From NCBI GenBank assembly GCA_030247885.1, contig JAPDRO010000016.1:434001-498000 (forward strand): a stretch of DNA of 64,000 nucleotides, written 5' to 3'. Below are positions 1 through 10,565 of the stretch, one piece after another (the stretch's first letter is position 1; the number at the start of each line of letters is the position of its first letter). The notes beneath the pieces were generated by a model, which was given only the letters and a program-made list of their open reading frames with translations, was not told the DNA's origin and searched no databases. A program made the position numbers and the translations under genes. The stretch is from Taxawa tesnikishii (nom. ined.) (taxonomy: Eukaryota > Ascomycota > Dothideomycetes > Dothideales).

Positions 1-75
1 GTTCTCGATTTTCAAGGTCTTCTCGGTACTGTTGCTCGGGTTGAGAGCGTCCTTCGAGGCTTGAACGGCTGCCAT
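1..75 (-). CDS. 5' end of an unidentified protein gene, cut by the window edge
   Basis: A minus-strand ATG at 73-75 opens a frame of 25 codons that runs off the left edge without a stop. The visible start reads MAAVQASKDALNPSNSTEKT, followed by a short charged stretch. The context around the ATG (a C-rich, A-poor leader ending in GACC) is compatible with a fungal start site. The gene lies head to head with the small mitochondrial-type gene at 378-916, so about 300 bases would serve as a shared promoter. Too little of the protein is visible to name it, and the call rests only on the open frame and the start. Confidence 0.45.
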   Translation of the reverse strand, partial: MAAVQASKDALNPSNSTEKTLKIEN

Positions 76-377
76 GGTCGCGGGGCGGAATTGATGAGTA
101 GCTAAACGCGGTCCACGCAGCCGTAAATGACGAGAAATTAATGGTAACAGCGTGACTGCTGACTACCACACCACACCGTTAACAATTTTCTGTGACTCTT
201 CGCTGGTGTTCGGGAAGGTTTGCCCTGCAGCCAGTCGGCTCCACAGCAGCAGGCAAGTGCGGTGCGGAACTATTCCGAGCCTGCGTTGACAGATCAGGTA
301 GGAAGGCACGGTTCTGAGCTCTGCTTCTTCCAACAACCGTACTGTCGCAACCTGCACATCGTTCTTTGGAGGGCAAG
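76..377. promoter_or_regulatory. Divergent intergenic region, 302 bases
   Basis: This lies between the left-edge gene and the mitochondrial-type gene, which point away from each other. I see no strong motif; overlapping small frames here have no coding character. Confidence 0.3.
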
Positions 378-916
378 ATGCTGCCTTCCATCATCAGGCG
401 TAGTGCTGTCGCTGCGGCTACAAAAGCGTCAGCCTTCAACATCCGCACCAACCCCTATAAAGCGAAGAAAGAATGGCCTCCGGACTTCAGCAAGCTGTCG
501 CAGAAGCATCAGTTCCGAATGGAAAGGAGATACAGGAGGAGGGCGAAGCTGAAGTGGGCTCGTCCACGTTGGACCAAATTTGTTAAGCTAGTCACATGGG
601 GCAGCATGCTTTGTGAGTGCTGTTCTTAGCGCATACTATATCGTGCCGTTCAGACGTACTGATTCTGGCGCCATAGTTGTGCTCGGCTATGGTGTTTTGT
701 TTATGGACACTGGCGGTGAGGGCTCGCCTTTTGACGGAGTGCGTAGACAGTATCTGGTAGTCTTCCTCCTTTGCATACCGACTGACATCTACACAGATCC
801 GAGCATGGTACCAAGCACTGGCGGATTCCATTTGGACTAAGAGCACCTCCGAACCTACACCGGAATCACCACAAGCTCCCGTCCAGTCGCCGTACGAGCC
901 TGTTCAGCGGGGTTAG
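378..916 (+). CDS. Small single-pass membrane protein, probably mitochondrial
   Basis: Three exons fit: 378-612, 677-738 and 797-916. The introns (64 and 58 bases) start GTGAGT and GTGCGT, and the second has a good branch-point-like CTGAC before ACAG. The product is 138 residues. The N-terminus is rich in Arg, Ala and Ser and lacks acidic residues (MLPSIIRRSAVAAATKASAF), as in mitochondrial presequences. A basic stretch (RMERRYRRRAKLKWARPRW, about residues 51-69) is followed by one hydrophobic segment (about residues 72-92, crossing the first splice junction) and a C-terminal Trp-rich helix (IRAWYQALADSIW). A short Pro/Glu-rich tail ends at TAG. I know this architecture from uncharacterised fungal mitochondrial inner-membrane proteins but cannot assign a function. 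The reading frame is continuous only with both introns, which supports the model. Confidence 0.7.
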
Positions 917-2113
917 TTGTCTTAACACCTCCCAACATATCGTGTTGCGTGAGCGGACGGCGGATAGCAGCAGAAGATGTTCTCCCTGGCCTATGCAGTC
1001 TAAGCACCCTCTAGTGTAATGATGAGACTATCAGACATGCCACATGCGGGTAGAAGGAACCGAGACTATCGCTTGTCCGGAAGTGATCGAACCAGCTGTC
1101 GTGCAAGAGGAGGGTGTGTGCACTGCTACTGCTACCGCTAGTATCTGGACCGCTGCACGGTAAACCTTGTGCGCGATCCTCCAGCAGGCACCGAGGCCTG
1201 CATGTGCACGGGAGACCACGCATTCCACAAGACTCGCAGCGGATTTAGGAAATATCGTCCGAGCCATTGGAGGGTGTGTGTCGAAGGACGGGCTGCCTGC
1301 TAACATCGAAAAGTCCGCAGCGACAGCCGTAACAAGTACACAAGACTGGCACGAAAATGATTGGCTTGGTTGTCAGGGTGTATAGATCGTGGGATGCGAT
1401 GAGTGCCTCTGACAAGAGAGCTGTTCGAAACCACGTTCTGGAAAACCAAAGCTTAGTACCTAATCACACGTATGCGTTTGATGTATTGCAAAGCGCATGT
1501 TGTTCTCTCGCTTGTCTCGAGTAGCGAGCGGTATATAAACGCCGACCGTACATCAGGTACCATATAACAAACATCTGAGAATTTCTAGTACACCTAATCT
1601 TGGTTGGTGGCAAGTAACGGTGCTCCTCGTACGTGGGAAATAGTCCTCCATGGGCATCCACAGCTGCGCTCGGACTGCTGTATCCAAGATGTTGCGGAGG
1701 GCTCCAAGGCACTTCATCTCCTTTCCTCCTTCCTTCCTTCCTTTCTTCCTTCCACTCTGCTCTCGGCCCACATATAGCACGCAAATAAGCATAATGCAGT
1801 AAGCCAACCAAAAGCGTCTGGCGAAAGCAGCCACGCGGGCGACGTGTCTAGACCCTGCCAGACAGGGATCAATGTCAGGCCGAGCATCCAACATACCAAC
1901 ACCCCCGCTCCGATCTTCATCTTAGCCTAGGTCAGCTTTTCTCAAGGAATGCGAAACGTCCACCATCACGACCATGGCGATGCGGTCTCATGCGGTCTCA
2001 TGAGACGAATCTGCCATCTGCAAATGCAAGTGCAAATGCACACGCGCGATCAGACGATCGAAGAAAGTTACGCCTCCCCACTCGATGCGCGCTGTCGCAC
2101 ACCGGAACCGAAA
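917..2113. other. Intergenic region with a polypyrimidine repeat
   Basis: No gene is supported here. A CTTC-type repeat lies at about 1721-1753. The longest frames, such as one on the minus strand ending at about 1714, gain part of their length from this repeat. An open frame continues upstream of the 2114 ATG (an in-frame ATG at 1949), but its His- and Gln-rich sequence looks like leader rather than protein. Confidence 0.4.
1721..1753. repeat. CTTC-type polypyrimidine microsatellite
   Basis: Imperfect CTTC/CCTT units repeat over about 33 bases in the region upstream of the DUF7703 gene. Confidence 0.8.
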
Positions 2114-3232
2114 ATGGCCCGTTCCCAGGCAGACTCCACCGACGAAGACTATTATCGAGGCGCTCCTCTGACCGCCCAAGTGATCTTGGTTCTCATCTCT
2201 CTGAGTATATCCTTGTACAACTCTATCGAGCTTCTGCTCCTTATCTTCATCACTTTCAAGCGATGGAGTGGTCTCTATTTCTGGTCGCTGCTCGTCGCGA
2301 CTCTAGCCATCATACCCTACTCGTGTGGCTACGTTGTCAGCTATTTCCAGATTAACGTCTTCTATGCCTATCTTATCCTCAACAACGCTGGATGGCCAGC
2401 AATGATCACGGGCCAGGCTTTCGTTTTATATTCTCGCTTGCATCTGGTGCTGCACGACCAGAGAATATTGCGTGCGGTCCTGGTCATGATCATCATCGAC
2501 GCAATCATCTTCCACATCCCAACAATAGTTCTCAACGTCTGTTCCAACTATGCATCTAATCCATTCCCTGCGGCTGAAGGGTACAAGGTCTACGAGAAGG
2601 TTCAAATGACCGCCTTCTGTATCCAGGAATTTATCATCTCTGGACTGTACATGTGGAAGACCGGAAAACTTTTACGCGTTGTGCTGAGAGACGACACTCG
2701 AAGGACGATGTGGCAATTGTTTTCTATCAATGTCATCATCATCATCATGGACCTGGCACTCCTGGCTGTCGAATACGTTGAACTGCGGGTGGAGGAACAG
2801 GTCCTCAAAGCCGTGGTGTATAGCGTCAAGCTGAAGCTGGAATATGCCATCCTCTCGAAATTGGTTCATCTTGTTGAGAGCGGCGGAAGCGTCAGCTCAT
2901 CGTTTGGGGAACTGGAGCGCAGCGGCTCGAACTTTCTCGCTAGGCCCACATCGGTGACAAGCTCCAAGAACGCAGCAAGACGAGCGTTTTCGCCATCAGC
3001 ATTCAAGGATTCCAAGCATGATGGAGGCGTACAGCATGTCGAGCAGGCGTACCAGGCAAAGCCTCAAACACATTTTGGAGGTATTGATCCCATCAAGCGT
3101 GTCGAGGAGCCTCCAATGGCGCGAAGTCATGGGCATGTGTCGCAGGGCAGTAGGACCAGCAAAGTTGGAAGATTAGAAGAGGAGGGAGAAGATCTGTATG
3201 CGATCGCCGTACGACAGTTGACCCAAGAATAA
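2114..3232 (+). CDS. Multi-pass membrane protein, DUF7703 family
   Basis: A single exon encodes 372 residues from the ATG at 2114. An in-frame ATG at 1949 would add 55 residues of low-complexity leader, so the later start is preferred because the membrane core follows shortly after it. About seven hydrophobic segments lie between residues 20 and 255. The first contains a run of Leu and Ile (IELLLLIFITFKR) followed by the family-typical LYFWSLLVATLAIIPYSCGY. The cytoplasmic tail of about 115 residues is Ser-, Lys- and Glu-rich and lacks domains. The family is fungal and its function is unknown; the topology resembles fungal seven-helix receptor-like proteins, but a receptor role is inference. 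The gene is single-copy here and is followed directly by a 26-base tandem repeat in its presumed 3' untranslated region. Confidence 0.8.
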   Translation: MARSQADSTDEDYYRGAPLTAQVILVLISLSISLYNSIELLLLIFITFKRWSGLYFWSLLVATLAIIPYSCGYVVSYFQINVFYAYLILNNAGWPAMITGQAFVLYSRLHLVLHDQRILRAVLVMIIIDAIIFHIPTIVLNVCSNYASNPFPAAEGYKVYEKVQMTAFCIQEFIISGLYMWKTGKLLRVVLRDDTRRTMWQLFSINVIIIIMDLALLAVEYVELRVEEQVLKAVVYSVKLKLEYAILSKLVHLVESGGSVSSSFGELERSGSNFLARPTSVTSSKNAARRAFSPSAFKDSKHDGGVQHVEQAYQAKPQTHFGGIDPIKRVEEPPMARSHGHVSQGSRTSKVGRLEEEGEDLYAIAVRQLTQE

Positions 3233-3240
3233 GCGCACAC

Positions 3241-3352
3241 GATCACACGACCCATATTTAGATTTCGATCACACGACCCATATTTAGATTTCGATCACAC
3301 GACCCATATTTAGATTTCGATCACACGACCCATATTTAGATTTCGATCACAC
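3241..3352. repeat. 26-bp minisatellite, four perfect copies plus a partial
   Basis: The unit begins GATCACACGACCCATATTTA and is 26 bases long. Copies at 3241-3266, 3267-3292, 3293-3318 and 3319-3344 are identical, and an 8-base partial copy follows. The array starts 9 bases after the stop codon of the DUF7703 gene, so it probably lies in the transcript's 3' end. Perfect identity implies a recent expansion. Confidence 0.95.
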
Positions 3353-3764
3353 ATGCAGGAACCGATTCGGAGAATGTGGTACAGTGGCTGCACCGAGATG
3401 GACAATCAAAGTTGATTCGCACACCTTGACCAAGGCGCGAGCGAGGTCTCTTTATCAGCACGCGATTGGTTTGTCAGCGGCTGTCGTTTTGCCTAGACCC
3501 CACGCAATCACGGCTCCAGCTTTGGGCCTCGGATTGAGCAAACTCATGCCGGTTGTATGGAGTCCTTTCCCGATTGTATACCAGGCATTTCTTCGACAGC
3601 ATGCCTTTGCATGCCACTCCTCCAGTATATGTTGCTGGAATATCTCGGCATGAAGACAACCATACCATCACACCGGATCATCGTTTTTCTTCTCAGAACT
3701 GTCATTCGAATACCCGCCATGGCTCTTCTGTTCGCTCAGACAGGCAATCGACCTCACCTGACCG
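3353..3764. other. Intergenic stretch
   Basis: Overlapping short frames occur on both strands but none shows a recognisable family or codon pattern. It separates the minisatellite from the dehydrogenase remnant. Confidence 0.35.
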
Positions 3765-4415
3765 AAGCCAACACCATTGACAAAGCCTTTCCTCACACTA
3801 TGATATTGTTAATGCTGTCTTCGTCGGCGATACTAGTGGCATTAGTCTGGGAACACCGGATGCCTTTGCCAAACAGGTACGGAAACCACGGGCTATCATC
3901 AAAGGGCACGATGCCGCTAGCTTTGCCCCCGTCCTTGACCAACCCCAACAAATCAATCGGAGTGCCAGTTCACCCTCATCCAGGCTGATGTCAGCCAGAT
4001 CAGCAATAGAGACGCTGTCTGCGAGGCGTTTAGATCTTCCATCCACGCAATCAATCTCTTGTGCATGAGTCAGGGCTATGTCAACTCCGGAGGTCGAGAT
4101 GGTAGGCTTGCTACTCTTTCACCCTTTGCCCTTGCCAGACTTGACGTCGTTGCATAAAATTAGGACGGACTGGATAGTTGCCAAAGCCTGCGATACTACA
4201 CACGTCTACAGTTCACGAAGAATCTATTGCCTGACATGGCCGCTCCTATCTCTCGCGTCGCATCTGTACTCGCTGGAGGCTTAGAGAAGTCGCTCATCGA
4301 AGACGGCTCGGAATTGAAGAAGCACCACTCCGCCCGAAGTGCAGCGGCACACTCTCGTCAAAACCCACTGATGGCTCAGGACACGAGCGGCGTGCTCTGC
4401 GTCCTCATAAGGTGA
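3765..4415 (+). pseudogene. Decayed short-chain dehydrogenase/reductase (SDR) gene
   Basis: Pieces in different frames match the fungal SDR pattern in order. First comes an N-terminal strand with a weakened NAD(P) motif (AVFVGDTSGIS, about 3817-3849, where TGxxxGIG is expected). Next are a segment like QADVSQISNRDAVCEAF, then INLLCMSQGYVNSGGRD, and finally, after an apparent GTAGGC...TTAG intron, SLRYYTRLQFTKNLLP and RVASVLAGGLEKS. The frame changes at about 3807 and 3950 and at the intron junction, and the C-terminal third of the fold is missing, because the last frame stops at 4415 without any SDR-like sequence beyond. Some frame changes could be sequence errors like those elsewhere in the window, but the absent C-terminus and altered cofactor motif argue for a real pseudogene. 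It is convergent with the oxidoreductase gene at 4797-6017. Confidence 0.7.
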
Positions 4416-4796
4416 ATTATTAGCCCGATTCTAAACGCCTCCAGCCTTAGCTCGAGCAGACGGGTAACTGAATGCCTGCCTGTGGATCAGCGTTGAGTCG
4501 TTGCTGGATATTGGGACCTGACATGGAGCGGTTATCTAGTAGGGGATGTGAATATGTTGAAACGTAGCCGAGAGAAGGGCGTGCGGGAGAGAACATGGCT
4601 GCATACGGAAGCAGAGTGGCAGAAGGCACGATCTGTTGGAGAGTTTCACAAACAGAGCATGGATATCAACGTACTTGCTCAGAGCTGTCGAGAAATGCTT
4701 ATGCCTCAGTTTCCGCGGATGCAACAAAACCGTCTTGCTACCAACCGATGCCACAGCTGGACAACACGTGACTTTCCACGTGATTTTATGCTACGT
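4416..4796. other. Intergenic stretch with two CACGTG palindromes
   Basis: No gene is seen. CACGTG occurs at 4765-4770 and 4777-4782, 12 bases apart. This is the core of bHLH (E-box/G-box) sites, but the pair lies near the 3' ends of two convergent genes, so a regulatory role is uncertain. Confidence 0.35.
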
Positions 4797-6017
4797 TTAC
4801 AAAGTATACACAAGCTTCTTCCCGCTGACCTTGCCTGCCTTGAGTTCTTCCAGTCCATCGATGATACCTTTGAGACCGGTAGTTCTCACGTCACAGGGGT
4901 GTGGCCTGATCTTCTTCTTTGTGATGAGTATCTCCGCTACCTCAGCAAAATGAAGAGCCTTTTCAAAATCATCCATATGAGCCGGATGATTCTGTCCCAA
5001 GAACTCATAATCCTCGCCCAGGAAGGAATAGCCGACGGTGAACATCATCTTAATTCCAGAGACTGGAGGTATGAGCGGTGACAACCCGCTGTAAAGGGGT
5101 TCTTGCGGGCCCGAAGCGGTGGCTGATAGAACAGTGGCAGAGAACTCAGAAGATTGCTGGGTTGAGATGCAGTCTACACACAACTCGAGCGGTCCCATGG
5201 TTGCTGCATTCGTCTTGGCTTCGTCTATCAGCTCTTGTGTGCTCGTCGCGTCATGGTAATCCACCACGACGTCTGCCTCATACGACTTTACGAGGTCATG
5301 ATTGTGTTTCGACGCTGTGGAGAGTACGTAGAAGTTTGAGCTATCCAGGCATTAGCCTCGGATCGTACCGAGGACCCAGGATCAACGTGCCACGCCGTCT
5401 CTTCCTGATTGCGACAACTTACAGATGTGCGAACTGAGATACCATCGTTCCCATAAGTGAGCTTCCACCGTAGACCAGGAGCTGGCGCTTGGGACTTGTT
5501 GACGCATCATCATCAGCATCATTTGGAGAAGGATAAGGGATCTTGAATTTATCGTACTGCCGGCCAAACACGTTCAGTATGCTTCCGACAATGACAACCA
5601 GACGATTCTTACAAACGCTCTCCCGGTCGTTAGAACAGCAACACCGAACGCTGCAGCTTCTTCAAAAGAGAGAAAATCCGGAACATGTAGCTGAATGTCG
5701 GCCTTGACACAGATCACTTCCGCAAATGCTCCGTTTTCGGGCTCATTGGCATCCGCCGGGCGAGTGCATCCACAGACTCTGTCTCCTTCCATGAACCGTC
5801 TCCTCACACCTGGTCCGACTTCTTGAACGATTCCGGCGTAATCGCACCCGATAAGGCACCCTGGCTCAACCAAGCCCATGCTGAGATAGAGGGCGTCGGC
5901 TGGGTTCAGTGCGACGGCTATGGTTTTGACGAGTATATAACCAGGACGGACACGGGGTAAAGGTCGCTCCACTACGATGAGTGGGCCGTCTTTTTGGCTG
6001 ATAGTAACTCCTTTCAT
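4797..6017 (-). CDS. Zinc-less MDR oxidoreductase, ToxD / trans-enoyl reductase-like
   Basis: Minus-strand exons 6017-5613, 5556-5423 and 5340-4797 give 360 residues with no frame breaks, the usual length for this family. The introns are 56 and 82 bases; the first has a TACTGAAC branch-like site. The GroES-like N-terminal domain includes VALNPADALYLS and GCDYAGIVQEVG. The nucleotide-binding half carries LLVYGGSSLMGT, the equivalent of the GxGxxG loop, followed by DVVVDYHD and a C-terminal SGKKLVYTL typical of ToxD/LovC-type enoyl reductases. These NADPH enzymes either work as stand-alone quinone/enone reductases or act in trans with polyketide synthases. No synthase is visible here, so the substrate is unknown. 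The neighbours (SDR remnant, Zn2Cys6 regulator, ADH remnant) suggest a small metabolic cluster that has partly decayed. The start was chosen at the ATG at 6017, just before VTISQKDGPL. Confidence 0.88.
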
Positions 6018-6742
6018 CTCCAAGCGTTTGTGCTGTGACGGAGTTGATCAAGCGTATGAGAAGACTAAGTCTGCACGATTGAATGAAGCTTGAAATCAGC
6101 CTGGACGGTTCAAGTTGATACATGGCAATATTCAGGCTTCCAACATGCTTACTGACACAAAATCCTACGGAAGATTACCCCGCATACCAAGCACTCAGCT
6201 CGCCGTTGTCGTTTAGCTCCGATCCTGCGACCTTCTATCCGCCTTTCCTTCGCACATGCAAGAGCTGCAAGCCACAAACAGTCGCTAGCCCAACACGGAC
6301 GGACTCCTTCTGACCTGATCGCAGCAACGGCTGGTGCCAACCACATGCCCATGGCTTTCTTTGTCCTTTCGCGAGTCTGTTACTCGGGTAGCGGATTGGT
6401 TGAAGAGCGCACCCACGCATGTGGATCTCGGCCAGTGCTTTTCTGCCGTTCCTGAACGACTACCCAGAAGGAGACGACGCAGTGCAGCTATGTTGTACCA
6501 GCGATGGTGGGAGTGAAGGAAAGAGGAATGAACTGAAGTGGTTTCCGGTCAAGTTGTATGGTCCCAACTTCAGATACATTAAAAGTGGTGGTTTTGACTC
6601 GGACCCAAAAGGCTACCAGATGAGTCAAAGGAGAGCAGGCAGACCGGATAGAAATAGTGGTCAGTAATGCGAGGATTCATGCTCAGACCGAGACAGCAAT
6701 CGCAGGCATGCGTATCGGGACCTGAATAATGCATGCAGCCTC
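6018..6742. other. Intergenic region upstream of the oxidoreductase
   Basis: About 725 bases hold only short frames. It contains the oxidoreductase promoter and the 3' side of the regulator gene, both of which are on the minus strand. No motif stands out. Confidence 0.35.
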
Positions 6743-9514
6743 TCATGGAGGAAACTCAAAGATGTCTGGATAAGGCATGGGTAGCAAGCCGTCAATGCTT
6801 GATATATCATATCCCGGATCCCAGTTTTCCTACATATCTTAGTTTGACGGCGCGATCTCGTGCAATGACTCCACTTACAATGTTGAAGTCTGCGGCTTGG
6901 GTAAAGTCGGCCATTGTGTCCACGGTGGCTGTCAAAGGGCCTGTAAACCCCAGTGAAAGGGGCATGCCCATAGGGGTGTCGGTTGAGTCAAGAGTTCCTA
7001 GACCCACATTCTGCTCCATCGAAGATTCTTTACTCGATAAGTATGCGGAAAGAGAGGAAGGGAGGTGTGGGGTGGGGGGCTTGGTCGATGATGTGCAGAA
7101 CGTACCTGCTGATGGAGTACCCAAACTACAGTTGCTGTCACTGTTCGCAGTCGATATATTAGGAAGGGCCACAGTGCTGTTTTGCGCTTTCATTTCCCGC
7201 GCTTTTCCAAGCACGACCTTCAATGCTTCTGTCAGTTTGTGTGCTTCTTTCGAAGACTTGCTCAACTGCAGCCAAATAGGATAGGTCTTGATCAAAATTT
7301 CAATGATCCTCTTCTGTCGGCTGCTGTCCGGTTCAAGCCTGTCAGTACCTCTGGATAACTCTTCATCTAGCTCGTAACTGAGTTGAAGGCACAAGATTGT
7401 GACCGCTAAAGCGAATTCTTGCTGAATGAGAGAGGACATTTTCCAATAATCTTGCTGCAAGCGACCCCCGGACGGGTTTCTTGATCCAGTGTGCACTGCA
7501 GTTCCAGAATCCGCAGAGCAGCGTCGATACAAGTAGTGCTGGAGTAGGTATACCTGCCGTCAGTCCTGGCAAGCAGCAGATGCTTGCGGTGTAGGACAAT
7601 CTGAGCTCTGCAGAAAGACAGAAGCATAAAGATGCGGCGGACGATGATGTTGTGGTTATCCATGATTGACTCTGTCATGGTACGCATGCGCAATGGAAGG
7701 GGCATCGCTTGTAAGTAGTCGTGTAGCATTTTGTCTAGCTTCATGACCTCAGCGTATGACGATGCGCGCGTCGATGTTGTCAAGTCGTTAATCATGCCGA
7801 AGATTGAGATAAGCCGGTATTTCGCAAGAAAGAATTGCACGTTCGTGTGCTCCGTATCCGGTCTCGATGGGGGCAACCTCACTGTGTCCTCGCCGAAATC
7901 TTCATCGCGGAGGTTGCGTGGCTCTGCAGTGTCGGCTTGCCACTCCCTGATCATCCTGGGAAGACCGATTTGAGCCCCTGCCATGACATCGAACAGGAAG
8001 ACCTGCATCCAGGTTCTACGTCGCATCTCGGCCTGGAAGGGCGTTATGCGTGACGAGTGGGATGGGTCTCGGTGGTAGCCCATGCGCAGAGCCAAACGGA
8101 CAATGATACCGTAGAGAACCCATGTTCCAACCATAGTATCTTGGCTTTGATAGGCTTCGAGCTGTGAATAAAGCATCAGGGTCTCAATAGTATACGGGGC
8201 ACATTTCGTGTATTTCCCTATGCTGTCAGAAAAAACCTAGAGAGCATACAATGTCCTGCTCCTGTGTGCTGGAACAAAGTCCATCCACAAGCCTCAAGGA
8301 CATAAATCGACAATCTTACCTAGAACGAGACACTGGCTGACTTTTTCCTTGTAAGTTTGAATGGCGCGCCAGGCTACGACAGCCGCTTGAGGGTCGATCT
8401 CAGGAGAGACGATCTGCTGGTACCATGCACCAGTACACATGATAGCAAAAAGCATGCCGAGCCAGATCAAAGAAGTGTCGAAAGGTCGAGTCCAAAATTG
8501 TTCGTACTGTACGATGTTAGCACTATCACTGTACTCTCTTGGGTACAAGGAAAAGGAGGGCGGCTCACTTACTTGCTTGAGAAAGGTCGGGCCATGAATA
8601 TACACTGCGTTGGCTCAGAACTGTAGCATGGATTCTTACTATGAGGCCAACATACCGGGAGTCATATCCATACCGCTGAAGTACAAGGCCAGCAACCGGT
8701 CTACCATAGATCTCTGGGGAATGGCTGCCAAGATTTCTTGTCTGCTTACTTGCTTGGAATTGCCGAACAACAGGTCCGGCGCGTCGGCATCAAGCACCGG
8801 ATCTTCTATATGGCCGCTACAAGTACGGTCCGGAGACTTGTCGTTGCCTTCAAGATGGTCCTTCAACTCTGCGATCTGCCGCTGCTATCAGCTCGTTCGA
8901 GACCTTTGCTATACAGCGATGTTTCTAGCACTCGACTGGGCCGACTAGACGACAGCTATTACACAGCAGCCAGGAGGTCAAGCCCAATCCCATGCAGATT
9001 AGAAAGATTCATACCCCGTCAAGGATCGCGGTCCAGTGAGCACTCTCGACGTAGCTCGTTTCAGTGTTCTCGAGGCTGATACGACCAAAATCGTCTGAAA
9101 GCTGGGCTGGATCCCGAGCTATTTGGTCGGTCGGTCTAGTGGCAATCGTGTTGTTCATCAGTGTACGAACTAAGCTTTCCAGCTGTGTGATACGATCCTG
9201 CATGTTTACAGGCACTGTCGAGCTTAACGGACGGCGGTCGATTGGTGCCGAAGTATTGGCGAATGCGTATGTGCATGACAGCGAAAGGCCTCGACGAGCA
9301 CATGTTTCGCATGGCTGGTTACGATCGCACTTCAGCCTGTCGAGTGACAATGAGCAGGCATGACGAGGCTAAACACAGGTTGGAGAACTGACTTTCTTCT
9401 CCGGCAAAGGTTGCAGGACAGCTGAGGTTTGTCTCTACGCCGATTCGGTGGCGGCAATGGTCGGGTGGGCTGAGAGTTATCCGTTGCTCCAACAGCTGAT
9501 GATGAGGAAGCCAT
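6743..9514 (-). CDS. Zn2Cys6 transcription factor with fungal_trans domain; one suspected base error
   Basis: Minus-strand exons: 9514-9393, 9336-9015, 8875-8656, 8604-8573, 8506-8320, 8217-6879 and 6829-6743, about 769 residues. The binuclear zinc cluster is split by intron 1: CNLCRRRK in exon 1, then LKCDRNQPCETCARRG, so all six cysteines are present. A linker and short coiled coil (RITQLESLVRTLM) follow, then the fungal_trans middle-homology region (for example RLALRMGYHRDPSH and RRRTWMQVFLFDVMAG). The protein ends in an acidic-aromatic tail (MPYPDIFEFPP) in the last exon. The frame jumps at a run of five C (plus strand, 7465-7469), between DQETRP and GRLQQDYW. One extra base there restores both the homology and the phase of the following intron. 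It is probably a nuclear pathway-specific regulator; its target is unknown, with the adjacent oxidoreductase the obvious candidate. Confidence 0.82.
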
Positions 9515-10300
9515 TCTGTTTTGAGCATAATCTCCAATCATGGTATACAACAAAGTCAGACAGGAAAACTTGATTTGGCATAAATGCTGACGGGTTGTAC
9601 TTGCAACAGACGATCTCAAGATCAGTGCATGTTTTCTCACGAAGTAGAAAGATAGTAGAGGAGACGAAGCTGTTCACTGTCAGCGGATTTCGGAAACGCC
9701 GACACCGATCATCCGACCATCCGCACCGCAACTGGTGTCAAATCTGACAAAGCATTCCTGGCTGAACGATACATTCTACACAGAGGAGTAAGGCAAGTGT
9801 GTCTTCAATTTTGGTGACTGATCAGACAATTTTGTCTCGAAACAATCAATGGAAAGCTGCCGAGGCTCTCCGTGGCAGACATTGAAAAATGGAGATTGAA
9901 CACGATTCTGCGGCATTCATGAAGCGCGTCTCGCAATCGTAGCCCTGTCTAGCGGCCGCGCCACCCTCGACTTGTCAGTATGCAACCCTTCCATTGCGTA
10001 TATGAGCGTTCGTCAGCCACCCTACTTTCCTTCCTCTACAGACCATAACTAACCACTTGAGGAAGATAAAGGCGCCACGCGAAAAAAAAACGTTATACTC
10101 GATTGCGGACCGCAATCGCCAGCCTTGGTTTGCAAGGTCTCGTCAAACCAGTGTGTGATTACATTTCTTTGGTCTGACCACGCTGTCATGCTAACTCTTG
10201 GTAGGTAGGTACGACAAAGTCTTTGGGCTATTGCAATGCCTTTTGACCCCAAAAATTGGCACGTGGAAGCAGACAGCATGAAGCATTCGAACTCCGCAGC
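9515..10300. other. Intergenic region upstream of the regulator
   Basis: Roughly 790 bases with no supportable gene. An A-run (about 10081-10090) and weak dehydrogenase-like sequence just before 10300 are the only features noticed. Confidence 0.35.
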
Positions 10301-10565
10301 ATGGAAATCGCCATATGGAACGGCGCACACGCAGTGAACCCGGCTGGCCAAATCGAGCATGATAGCGGCGATCTGCTCTTCGCTTGGATCAAGTATCCCT
10401 TCGTGCCGGAGTTCGACGTCGTCGACGAGGTTGTCGAGGTCGGTCCTGTTGTCGCCCGCTTCAAGAAGGTTGGCGATCGCGTCGTCAGCTCTGCTGTCGG
10501 TATGGACAAGCCTCGCAACACCTCAGCTGCAGACGCTTTTCAACTGTACACCGACCACTTGAGTT
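10301..10565 (+). pseudogene. Remnant of a medium-chain alcohol dehydrogenase (MDR)
   Basis: One open frame retains the GroES-like half of a zinc-type alcohol dehydrogenase: a segment like NGAHAVNPAGQIEHDSGDLL, then WIKYPFVPEFDVVDEVVEVG and FKKVGDRVVSSAVGMDK, and RNTSAADAFQLYTDHLS. In intact relatives the first part reads like AVNPVDWK and the second like PFVxGxDVAGxVVEVG, so several conserved Gly and Val positions are altered. Just downstream, in another frame, a piece like FKDVAVLPPEIV could be the next family block (about 10599-10634), after which homology ends. The Rossmann half is absent. Codons before 10301 look dehydrogenase-like only faintly. I call it a truncated pseudogene; it could be mistaken for a short protein because the frame stays open to 10711. 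Confidence 0.65.

Noticed and set aside
1714-1920. 68-codon minus-strand frame with hydrophobic N-terminus
   Set aside because: Short, ends in the CTTC repeat, and has no further support.
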